Shown here: piece by piece, positions 1 to 8,523 of the stretch
Position numbering within the stretch: the stretch's first letter is position 1
Layout: every line of letters begins with the position of its first letter
Source: Notospermus geniculatus
Taxonomy: Eukaryota; Nemertea; Pilidiophora; Heteronemertea; Lineidae
NCBI GenBank assembly: GCA_002633025.1
Contig: NMRB01000310.1
Span: 353,373 to 417,372, forward strand
DNA: 64,000 nt
Direction: 5' to 3'
Position numbers and translations under genes: made by a program
Notes under the pieces: model-generated
What the model saw: only the letters and a program-made list of their open reading frames with translations
What the model was told of the DNA's origin: nothing
The model's database searches: none

Positions 1-520
1 TTTGGTTTTTCGTAAAAGCTATTAGTGCCAAATTCTCACTCAAAATTGCAGATCAACTGTAACCAAGATCAGAAATGATTATTGTCTACAGGGGCCAGAA
101 TCTTATGGATTTACAAATCAGAATATTCAAGCCCAGGATTTTTTATCCATAGAGAGTTTTGGAATTGGCCACTCTGTACATCTAATGGTGAATACCCCCA
201 GAATACCCTTGACAGCAAAGCTGACTCCGCCCGATAACACTGTTGTAGATGAAATCATCAGTGGTATTCTTACCCATGCTTCTGGAAAATGCATCGCCCC
301 GGTTTGTAAGATTGGCCCATACGCGATATGACAGAATTAGGCCTAGTGGGGGAGCTAGGGGTCGGCTTGTAATAACAAAATCCACAACACAAGAATTCAG
401 GAAACGAAATCTATATTTGGTGCAAGTGCATACCTATCTGTGCACGAATATTTAGGTACCGGTACATGTATGCTTCCTGGCACGAACATAATTGATTTGC
501 TCATAAGGATTTATGTAGAC

Positions 521-603
521 CATCGCCGTCGCCGATGTTGATGCCGTCGCCGATGTTGATGGTTATGCTGATGTTGATGCTGATGTTTGCTGATGCTGGT
601 GCG
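521..603. repeat. GATGTT/GCCGTC simple repeat
   Basis: The sequence is an imperfect run of GATGTTGATGC and CGCCGTCGCCGATG units. It explains the His/Gln/Arg-rich reading frame on the opposite strand. It is a low-complexity tract with no evidence of coding use. Confidence 0.75.
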
Positions 604-613
604 AGTCCGATTG

Positions 614-682
614 CCTAATGGGTTGAGCGTTGCGGTCGAGTGGTTTGCCATCGATGGTCTTGCGTTCGACTCCGGGTAGCTT
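614..682 (+). repeat. tRNA-like (SINE head?) segment
   Basis: The segment has an A-box-like TGCGGTCGAGTGG followed about 30 bases on by a B-box-like GCGTTCGACTCC, the spacing of a Pol III tRNA-type promoter. No clean acceptor stem can be drawn, so it is more likely the worn head of a tRNA-Ser-type SINE than a tRNA gene. It shares the GTCGAGTGGTT and GTTCGACTCCGGG motifs with the better SINE at 18,958-19,233, read in reverse. Confidence 0.35.
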
Positions 683-1483
683 TTTCGTTTCTTTACACAG
701 GTTTTCTCTGTTTGGAAGTAAGGACTCCTTATCCCGCTGTCCGAAACAAATATTCCCTCAGCAACTGCACTTTTACTGTTTGATCTGGACGTCACTTCGT
801 GAATCTTTTCGCCATTAGGCTTGTATACACTTTTTGTTCTTGACTTAGTGGTGAAGCTCTTGATGCCGCTGGTCATGCCAATGTCCGTGTGAGTGTTTTT
901 CTCTAAGATATGACGCAGGTGGGAATTACGCATGGCTATCACGGCGAATGGGCTGAACGTTCCGTGTTTGCTGACAACGCGACGGCGTTTCCTTCCTGCA
1001 TCCAGGCCTACCTGGGGTAGTGCGTCATTCCGTCGAACTACATACTTCTACCCCAGGCAGCAATACCCACTACACACTGTTCAAGGTAGCTGTTCCATGT
1101 AGTTTACGTAACTCTCTGCTACTGTTTTTGAATTGGGTATTTTTTGATCAATAAAACTGTTAATTTCAAATAATACACATTGTAATTAAAGAAGATAATG
1201 TTCTCGACTTCGTCCTGTTTTGTTTTAGAAAAAAAACGTCAGTAATAATAAATATAAAACCAATAAATGAAAAAAGACGGCAAGAATGCGCGATAGATGA
1301 AATGGCCAAATTTGTAGCCAATCAGATTACGCGTTGCAGAAGCCCCTTGGATTGCAAGTCGCCATGACAGCTAGAGTAAAATGTACAGCATGTGTACAGT
1401 GCACTGCAATGGATAGAATCGCCATGGTCGAGTCAAGCAACTCAATTCTCGCGAAATGCTTGGATTTCGAGTAATTTTCTGAG

Positions 1484-2006
1484 ATGACGGACAAAACCTG
1501 TCGCATCTGTGGAAAGCTGGTGGAGTCCAGGTATAGGAGAAATATGTTTAACTCTAATCTAGCTGACATTTTGCCACTTATAAAAGAAATAGAAGGGACA
1601 GGTGAGATACCCAATGTGCGCGATGGCCGCAGTGACATTGTATGCAGAGAGGACTTCAATGCCCTCAACAGGCTTTTAAAAGTAGATAACCAGCTAAAAG
1701 CCGACCAGCAAAAGTTGCTTGAGCAACGATGTTCCTTGGTGATGCAAATTCGAGAAAGGCTTGGCAAACTCGGGACGCCAAAACACGCTGCAAAAAAAGC
1801 ACGATGGATGCCCCCATCTCCTTATTCTGATTCTCCACGGCCACGTAGGCCTAGTATTGTTGGCAGTGATGCAGGCGGTAGGCCTATAGGCCTAGGCTTA
1901 CAACACATTGGAATAGCAGCATTGCCACCATCTCCACAACATCGTGCTGCCCTGAGAGTGGGAGGTCAAGGCCTGCTTGATCATTCATATGGACACCTGT
2001 CGACAG
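1484..2006 (+). CDS. DUF6589 gene, exon 1 (Cys-rich N-terminus)
   Basis: The ATG at 1484 opens a frame with CRICGKLVESRYRR and later IVCREDFNALN, a Cys-x2-Cys plus distant Cys arrangement like the zinc modules at the start of many DUF6589 proteins. It is followed by a helical, Gln/Leu-rich segment and a Pro/Arg-rich linker. The open frame runs to a stop at 2026. A CAG|GTTTGC donor is possible at 2006, but its phase does not fit the 2201 acceptor, so the real donor may lie upstream (for example AGA|GTGGGA). The 3' border is therefore uncertain. Confidence 0.65.
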
Positions 2007-5000
2007 GTTTGCTAGGCGGTCCTTAAATGTTAAGGTCCACAACTGTTTTTTAATAATGTGCTTGTTATCATAATTGTCTGGATCACTCTGAGGCGATATG
2101 GAACCCGAGGTCTAGTTTACAGGGTACAACTGTACATTATCTACATGTATGGCTGGCTGCATGTGGTGTTCTCATTGTAAAATGTATCATTACTTTGCAG
2201 GTTAGTGTTGCATATCCTAGTCGGGCTAATACGGTCACCCTACCAGAAGACAGTCCGCTCATAAAGGCGTGCAAGGCCATCGCCAACAGAAGAGGATATG
2301 AGAGAGTGGCGTATGCTGTGTACAACAGTTCACTCAAGGAAGTCTTCATCGGTGCCTTTCTGAAGGAGTTGTCTACTGAATGTCGGAATATATGGGCTCC
2401 ACCAAAACACCCTCTCTTCTGCGAGGCACAGACCCAGATGAGATTGTCTCATTCCAGTGGAATCAGCTTTATGCCGAAATGTCATCAAGAAGTCCACTGT
2501 TCAACAGAACATTACAGGCTATCACCGGAAAAGAAATAACCCCAGCATCATGCATGGGAGGAGCCATTCTGTTAAAGCAAAGAAACATGCACCTAAATGC
2601 TCCTGCTTACATCGTTGGCCTTTCGCTAGACCATGGTGGTGCCACTAACAAGGTAAGCGTAAAATGTTACATGCTTGGGGTTTTGATAAAGCAAATTTTC
2701 AAGAGGAACAAGTACTTAATTTTTAAAGGGACCACTTGTATTCCCATCCCCTCTCATGTCCCTCACCTTGCATGTCCTTTTTAAAAAATATTTGGTGAGT
2801 TTTCTCATTCTGTTTAGTTTTTCCCATGTGTTTTTCAGACCATAGACTTGATGCAACATCTTGGTTGTTCAGTTTCATCCAGCTCTGTTTTAAGGAAGAA
2901 AAAACAGATTAGTGTTCAACACAAGGTCCTTGTAGAGGAGATGATTCTGTCTGTTCGTAAAGGTGTAGAGGTGGATTGGATTCTGAAGACCCTTGGTTTA
3001 TTCAAAGACCACCGACAAGGTGTTTTCACAAGTCAAGCACTAGGTCAGTATGACATGTATGAAATGCGCTCTTCCAGACCCAATACCAGAGTTTGTCTGT
3101 CTTCAGTAGGTCATGAATGTGATGACCCCACGCTTTGGTGTGATGTAGTGCAACATGTAGAGCACAGCTTTTCTGCAAGTTTCAGGAATTATAACGGTGT
3201 TGTACCTGTGTACGTGTATACAGCATGTCCAGATAAAAATGTTGCATGTGAAGAACCATCATCAGTATCATGTGATGCATGTTCAATGCTAGGACACTGT
3301 GACTACGAAATTATTGCTGACAACTGTGACATGACTGTCACCCCTACGTATATGACGTCAAAGAAGCAACGGAAGAGTTTCCACTGGTTTTTGAATTTGG
3401 GGTGAAGAAGAGAGTAATCAACCGGGATCTTCCAGGTGACCCCAAATCGAAAGGTGATATTAAAACTGTAGACAGCTCGGAATTTCTCCCAAGCATACAG
3501 GATTGTGAGGGGTTAGAACGAGATTTTTGTTTTCATATCTGCAAAATACTTGTTGAGAACCTCAAATTTCTCCAACCATATGAAGGATGTTTGCCGAAGT
3601 TGATATGCCATCCCTACCTCAAGGAAATGGCCAAGAAGACTGAATTTGTTGTGCTGGACCTCTTGGACAAATCAGATAATAAGACAGATGAGATAATAGA
3701 CATCATTCAGTGGATACATGAAAACTTTGTCCCACACACTACAATGGGCAATCCACCAGAGACTTTAGAGAAAATTGTTTTGGGTGGAGATGTTCTGACG
3801 AATGAACGGGCTTATTCTGCACAAAAAGCCATGTTAAACGGAGAGACAAATTTTGAAAGGCTTGGAGGTATTGTTCATCGACCTGAAGGCCTCCATCGCT
3901 CAATGAACTTGACACTGGTAACCCCTAGTGGCTCAGTCATTTGCATGCCCCTTACTAAGTACACATAATTTATGCTTTCCTTATGCACAATTTCTTACTA
4001 ACCACAATTTATTTGCTGTGCTTGCTTACATACTTTGTTAAATTGTTATTTTTTACCGTTTGTTTTTTATGCCAGGGATGCAAATTGGTAGTGCGCTGAG
4101 GCAATTGTGGCACTGGCTGGAACCCAATGTCAAATGCTGGCTTATTCTATCTATGTATTTTCTTGGTTTCAAAATGATGTTGTTTTTCCAAATGAAAAGG
4201 TTCAGTATATAACAAAAATCTGTACTTATATGATTGTGTACAGTAAAGTGCATTTGACTCTTGAGTAATGTCTCGGCTATTATATGCCATTGTAATTAGG
4301 GGTGGGGTGGATACAAAATTGTTGTCAGTGTGCATCAGTGCCTTTTCTGTTAACCCACTGCAACCCATGGTTTTGTTTGTATCATATCATTTTGCAGCCC
4401 TGTGGGTATGGGGTGTAGTAATCTGCATGTGTTATTTTTTCCTGGAGTATGTGTAGACCCAAAACAACAGCCTCTCTCTTTGTTGATTTTTGATCTGTCT
4501 TTTGCATGGTGTTATGATATGTTTCATTGGATTATTGCATGAATTTCTTGCAAAGTTCATTCATTGTTCACATTGATTACATGTATATCCATCCCATTTT
4601 AAAAGAAGCTGGGCAAAAATTGATCAAATTGATTTCCATTATAATGGAATGTTGCCACATGCCCTTTGTAAATGCCCGATTACTGAATGTGACAGTTTGT
4701 TTGTGACTTATCACATCCCAGATTTTACTGTTGAGTGTTGGACAAGTGTACGTGTCATGCATGCATGTAGAAATGTGTTGCAGAAACTCGTACTTAGACA
4801 AATATCAGGCAGCAATTTGTTGGTCATAGTCAGTCCCTGAAAAATAAATTTCATGTCTGTCAATGTTATTGTTATTTCAGACAATGCTAATGGCGTCTTT
4901 AATTTTGCCATTTCAGTTCCTGTATCAAACATTCTACAAAATGGCTTCAGGAGATGATCGTGGGACACTCTATCAGCTGAGAAACGTGATTAATCGCCGG

Positions 5001-6254
5001 GACGTCAAAGGTGCAGAATCCGTTGTGTCATCATACAGGTAGGCAACATGTTAAAGCAGTCTAACTCTCTTTGGGCTGCTGGAAGCATTCAGCTTATGTG
5101 AATTATTAGATATTTATGTTGTACTATAGTCAGTTGTACAGATTTGTATAAACTGTAATAAAAAATAGCTTACCCTAAAATTATTAAATGTAAAATATCC
5201 TGATTTAATTCCAGGCCACACTACACCTTCATTACTGATGTGCTCTGTGCTTGCATTTTAACATGTGCCATGGACCACTTTGGTTTAGACAGTCTTGATG
5301 GTGAACCCACTCGGAATAAACCCCTACCACCGACGATTCTTACAGCAGAAATGCAGTGTCAGTGGATTAACGAACAAGCTAGGGCCATTCTTGAAAGGTA
5401 CATTTGTCTGAAGCATCATTTTCAATTCATACAATTATATTTCATACCTCAGTGCCCCCCCCCCAAAACCAGTCCATTCCATGTCCACACATATATTTTC
5501 TTACATGCTGATGTTGTTATTAAACATTATTTCTTATTTCAGGTACATCAAAGGTAATGAAAATCAGGACATCAGTCGCTTGCAAGAGACCATGCATTCT
5601 CAAGAGGTTGGAGACAGCAATGTTGATGAAATGAAGCTGGCTGATGGTCGTTACCAGTGTCCCGAATGTGACAAGGTGACTGATGCATATAAGTACGGAG
5701 ATTCCAATAGGATATTTCGGAACGCAAAATTTGAGCTCCTGTTGTACGATGTGGGTGGCCACACCAAGTACGAGATATGGATGTTCCGCATGATGGCATT
5801 GGAGCAGTGCATTCTAAGTGAAAGAGATGCCTTTGAATACAAGTGGAATGTTTGTTCCAACACCAAAGGCGGTGAAGGCAGAAACATCCCAAACGATAAT
5901 CTCTGCGAGATAGAGGTTAAAGCTCTCAAAGAGTCTGTTAAATCTCAGGGCCCAAATGTGTCTTTTGAAACTGCCAGAAATGCTGCAAAGACCCTTCAGA
6001 CTCTAGATGACATAGTAAGCAACATTGCGCAACAGAGTGGTATGCATCCAAAGTCTAGAAAGAAAACTCCAGTGAGCAAAAAGGGTGATATTGAACTTAT
6101 GGTCAATGAACTTGTCAACACTCAGTTCTTTGTATACACACCAGGGAGGAACATGGATACCTTTACTGACTTCGTGGACCCATTTGATAGGGTTGATATT
6201 GTGAAACTGCACAAATGGTTTTCTGTTCAAAAGGCCGAAATGGTATTGCCGTAG
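1484..6254 (+). CDS. DUF6589-domain protein gene, six exons, two frame breaks
   Basis: This gene encodes a large protein with an N-terminal Cys pair module (CRICG near residue 6, second Cys near 53), a basic Ser/Pro linker, then a DUF6589-like region. Family marks seen: DNCDMTVTP and KQRKSFHWF (3310-3390), GGDVLTNERA (3784-3813), LHRSMNL, DDRGTLYQLRN (4953-4985) and a C-terminal Cys-His-type stretch ending at TAG 6252-6254. DUF6589 proteins are expanded in amphioxus, cnidarians, molluscs and fungi, and their function is unknown. Exons: 1484-~2006, 2201-2652, 2839-3917, 4881-5038, 5215-5397 and 5543-6254. Phases agree at the last four junctions. The frame shifts by one base near 2365-2385 and at 3396-3403, a T/G-run. 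These may be assembly errors or true decay. A RecQ-like helicase remnant faces it 1.2 kb downstream. Confidence 0.8.
2201..2652 (+). CDS. DUF6589 gene, exon 2, with internal frame break
   Basis: A CTTTGCAG acceptor ends at 2200 and an AAG|GTAAGC donor follows 2652. The first part reads VSVAYPSRANTV... up to KELSTECR. From about 2380 the family-like reading (DPDEIVSFQWNQLYAEM) is in another frame, preceded by a TGA. No intron fits in so short a space, so one base has been gained or lost between about 2365 and 2400. The second half matches the part of the family with a Ser-Pro-Leu stretch followed by a helix of hydrophobic residues. Confidence 0.7.
2839..3917 (+). CDS. DUF6589 gene, exon 3 (core), with frame break near 3400
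   Basis: A TTTTTCAG acceptor precedes 2839 and a CTG|GTAACC donor is proposed after 3917. The first frame carries IIADNCDMTVTP and SFHWFLNL and then hits TGA at 3403-3405. The continuation (VKKRVINRDLPGD) lies one frame over, in a TTTGGGG run typical of indel error. Downstream, VLGGDVLTNERAYSAQ and FERLGGIVHRPEGLHRSM are the strongest family signature. Without the donor, the frame would end at TAA 3966-3968. Splicing restores the path to exon 4 in phase 0. Confidence 0.72.
4881..5038 (+). CDS. DUF6589 gene, exon 4
   Basis: Two acceptors are possible, TTATTTCAG ending at 4880 and CATTTCAG ending at 4916, in the same frame. The exon encodes FLYQTFYKMASGDDRGTLY and then QLRNVINRRDVKGAESVV, the segment that follows the conserved His motif in DUF6589 proteins. 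It ends AG|GTAGGC with phase 2, matching exon 5. Confidence 0.72.
5215..5397 (+). CDS. DUF6589 gene, exon 5
   Basis: Acceptor TTAATTCCAG precedes 5215 and the donor AAAG|GTACAT follows 5397. The exon reads PHYTFITDVLCACILTCAMD then HFGLDSLDGEPTRN, matching the family's helix-rich section after GTLYQLRN. Phase 2 in and phase 2 out agree with both neighbours. Confidence 0.72.
5543..6254 (+). CDS. DUF6589 gene, last exon
   Basis: Acceptor TTATTTCAG ends at 5542, giving a phase-consistent join. The exon encodes 236 codons, including YQCPECDKV (a Cys-x2-Cys pair), a LLLYDVGGHTKYEIWM segment, a helical middle and the end WFSVQKAEMVLP before TAG. It is free of breaks. A large inverted repeat starts about 90 bases after the stop. 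Confidence 0.72.
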
Positions 6255-6340
6255 ATGTTCAGTTGTCATTCAGTTATTCATTTGGCAAACATAGCAGGAG
6301 AACATCTCAACAATCAGTGACTATGCAGACTATGGCAATA

Positions 6341-6507
6341 AGCAAAAAGTCAATCTCTAGAATTCACAAATTTTCGAGCCCAAGCGGGGTCTTTTCCAAG
6401 TGGAACTTTACAATCTGAAACTCTAGAAAAGACTTCTAGAGTTTCAGATTGTAAAGACCCCGCTTGGGCTCGAAAATTTGTGAATTCTGGAGATTGACTT
6501 TTTGCTT
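6341..6507. repeat. near-perfect inverted repeat (fold-back hairpin)
   Basis: Arms of about 73 bases run from AGCAAAAAGTCAATCTC at the left to GAGATTGACTTTTTGCT at the right, with one mismatch and an 8-base or smaller loop near 6429-6433. The left arm carries a 13-14 base insertion near 6394-6407 that is itself palindromic (TTCCAAGTGGAA). It may be a fold-back transposon or a young snap-back duplication. Confidence 0.85.
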
Positions 6508-6624
6508 ACCGTATTATCATTTTGTGTGTCAATTTTGTGCTATTCTGTATCTTGGAGTGACTATGGCAGATGTCAAATCTAGCATCTTTATACATTTACT
6601 AGTATTTGTATTTGTTAATGGCAC

Positions 6625-6659
6625 TACAGTGGAACCTCTCTATTAAGGACACCACTGTA
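6625..6659. repeat. short inverted repeat with TACAGTGG ends
   Basis: TACAGTGGAACCTC opens and CCACTGTA closes this 35-base unit. The end sequence is the same as in the longer MITEs at 38,797-38,990 and 46,610-46,779, so this is probably an internally deleted copy of that TA-flanked (pogo/Tigger-like) family. Confidence 0.55.
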
Positions 6660-6932
6660 CTTAACCTTTGCATCATTCATTTGATGCCAGGATATAAATC
6701 CCTTATACAGCCTCTATCGCACAGCTGTGTATGTTTTGTATATTGGGTAAACCAATGTTACATTGAACAGTTGGAAGGTTCCTGGGAAGAATATTTATTG
6801 TGCAGAGTGTTAATAATGTCCTAAGGCTCGTGGGACCATGCAGATTCACCACTCATGCCAATGCAGTTTCTTGCTTGCTCTCCATGTTCAGAGAGCCATT
6901 GTCACATCATCTTCTGTTCTTCTCTCTCTTAA

Positions 6933-7114
6933 AGCGAATCGATAGCGGATTTTGTTTACATTTGGCTGGTGTTTGTAAACACAAAATCCAGCCAATCAGA
7001 ATGCACGAAAATTTCTTTGTTGACATTCTGGAGAAGTTTGTTTACATTTTTTGCTGAAAATTCGTCCCCTTTCAAATTCTATTCTAAATCAAATTTTTTC
7101 GCTTTCGATTCGCT
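6933..7114. mobile_element. TTAA-flanked MITE
   Basis: The element begins AGCGAATCGATAGCG and ends CGCTTTCGATTCGCT, an inverted pair with one indel, and is flanked on both sides by TTAA (6929-6932 and 7115-7118). A TTAA target duplication is typical of piggyBac and Kolobok elements. It is too small (182 bases) to encode a transposase. An inner inverted repeat (GTTTACATTTGGCTGG / CCAGCC) lies in the left half. Confidence 0.7.
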
Positions 7115-7446
7115 TTAATTTCATGGTGCAATCATCTGAATCTTGTAATTTTATTTTACATGCTCATTTTATTTTGAATTTAAATTAAACATGCATGTAT
7201 GATTTTTCATACTGTCTTCTGTGTGAAACTGTTTTGGTTTTAGGATGCTCCTCCAGTTGATCTGTTTGAAAATTAATGGAACAAATCGAACAAACCAATT
7301 TAGACAGAAAATATATTTGGCAGTACACACATGTAATATGACACTGTCATTTACATTTATATTTTAAACAGTGGACTGTTTTCATTTCTTAAAATGCATG
7401 TTAAAACAAACATGTTGCATTCTAGCTGAGGTGCATGAGAGTGGCC

Positions 7447-8523
7447 TCACCAGTCCTCACTATCACTGTCACTTTCTACAGAGAACACGCTTCCTGGAAA
7501 CACCAATTCAAACAAGTCTACAATGTCATGTGCTTGCTTGTATGATATCACATTGCAACAAAGCATTAGATCCTGAGCACTGTTAATGAAATCAGATTTC
7601 TCCACAATTTGGTCGACAAGTGACAAGGTTAAACCATGGACAAGATCCTCGGGCACTATCAGATGAGGTGATGAGAGAAGAGACTGCCTGTAGTCCAATA
7701 ACAAGTGTCTGAGCTGAGCTTTCTGTCCATCAGTCCCTTTCCTGTAACGGCTACCATGTTCTGCATCCTCATTTTCCTCATCAGGATCATGTGACCACAG
7801 CAAGAAGTGGTGAGTGAATACATTGGCTTCTTCCACATCCTTTTCACAAACGTCACAGCAATACATTTTTTCTGTGGTAGACTGGAAATCAGAACCGTAT
7901 CCATCAAGAACCTTTTATCTCCAGCACACACCATCATCTTTTAAATAGTTTAAGACACGGGAATCACACCGTTTTAATTGCCTCTTGTGATATATCATAA
8001 GATGGTGTGACTGTGCCCCATCCCGACCTGCTCGGCCAACTTGCTGGAGAAGTGTGTCCAAATCAGACGGCGGCCCATAGTTTATGACATTTTCCACCCC
8101 AGCAAAGTTCACACCCATTCCTGCTGCGTTGGTGCAGAACAAAACGCGAATATGTCCTGTTGGATTCTCCATGTCCTTGCGAATGTCATTTTGGATATGT
8201 TCAGGTGTCTTTGAGTGATACATATTCACAAACTGTTTTTTCCCATGTCGCTTAAACAGACCATACAATGCACTACAGTCTTCAATCCTGTAGCAAAACA
8301 CAATGTGGCGGGCAAGGGTTTCATCAATGTTTTGCAGCAGCCAGCCAAATGTCTCTGACATCACATGCGTACTCTTGATAAGCATCACAGACATTTTAAT
8401 GTTTGGGCGATCAGGCGAGTCAACCAACAAGAGGCAATGTACAACAAAAAATATTTGTAGTCCTGGAAGCCAGGTTGACAGGCGATACCGAGAGTTTATG
8501 AAAGGGGCATTTTGATTGGCCAT
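7447..8523 (-). pseudogene. RecQ-like helicase, 3' part only, with in-frame stop
   Basis: The minus strand encodes the second RecA-like lobe and C-terminus of a RecQ-type DNA helicase. Seen in order: VDSPDRPNIKMS, HIVFCYR (motif IV region), VLFCTNAAGMGVNF (motif V), QQVGRAGRDG (motif VI with its arginines), then a Cys-type zinc region (CWR...CCDVC) and an acidic tail ending DSDSEDW. The 7915-8523 and 7447-7866 frames are one frame, broken by TAA at 7915-7917 where the family has a basic residue. The first lobe with the Walker A and DEAH motifs was not found upstream, so the gene is also 5'-truncated or its other exons lie in unrecognised sequence. It faces the DUF6589 gene tail to tail. Confidence 0.8.

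Larger units (their letters stand above)
1..1483. other. gene-poor 5' flank
   Basis: No supported gene is seen here. The stretch holds a GATGTT/GCCGTC-type simple repeat near 521-603 and a tRNA-like segment near 614-680. The longest reading frame (511-942, minus) translates the simple repeat into His/Gln/Arg runs and is not credible as a protein. The DUF6589 gene starts at the end of this stretch. No promoter motif could be assigned with confidence. Confidence 0.5.
6255..7446. other. spacer between the facing DUF6589 and RecQ-like genes
   Basis: No gene is supported here. The spacer holds a 167-base hairpin at 6341-6507, a 35-base inverted repeat with TACAGTGG ends at 6625-6659, and a TTAA-flanked MITE at 6933-7114. 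No clear AATAAA poly(A) signal was found close to the 6254 stop. Confidence 0.6.

Noticed and set aside
511-942. 143-codon frame with His/Gln/Arg runs
   Set aside because: The runs come from a simple DNA repeat and the rest shows no domain.
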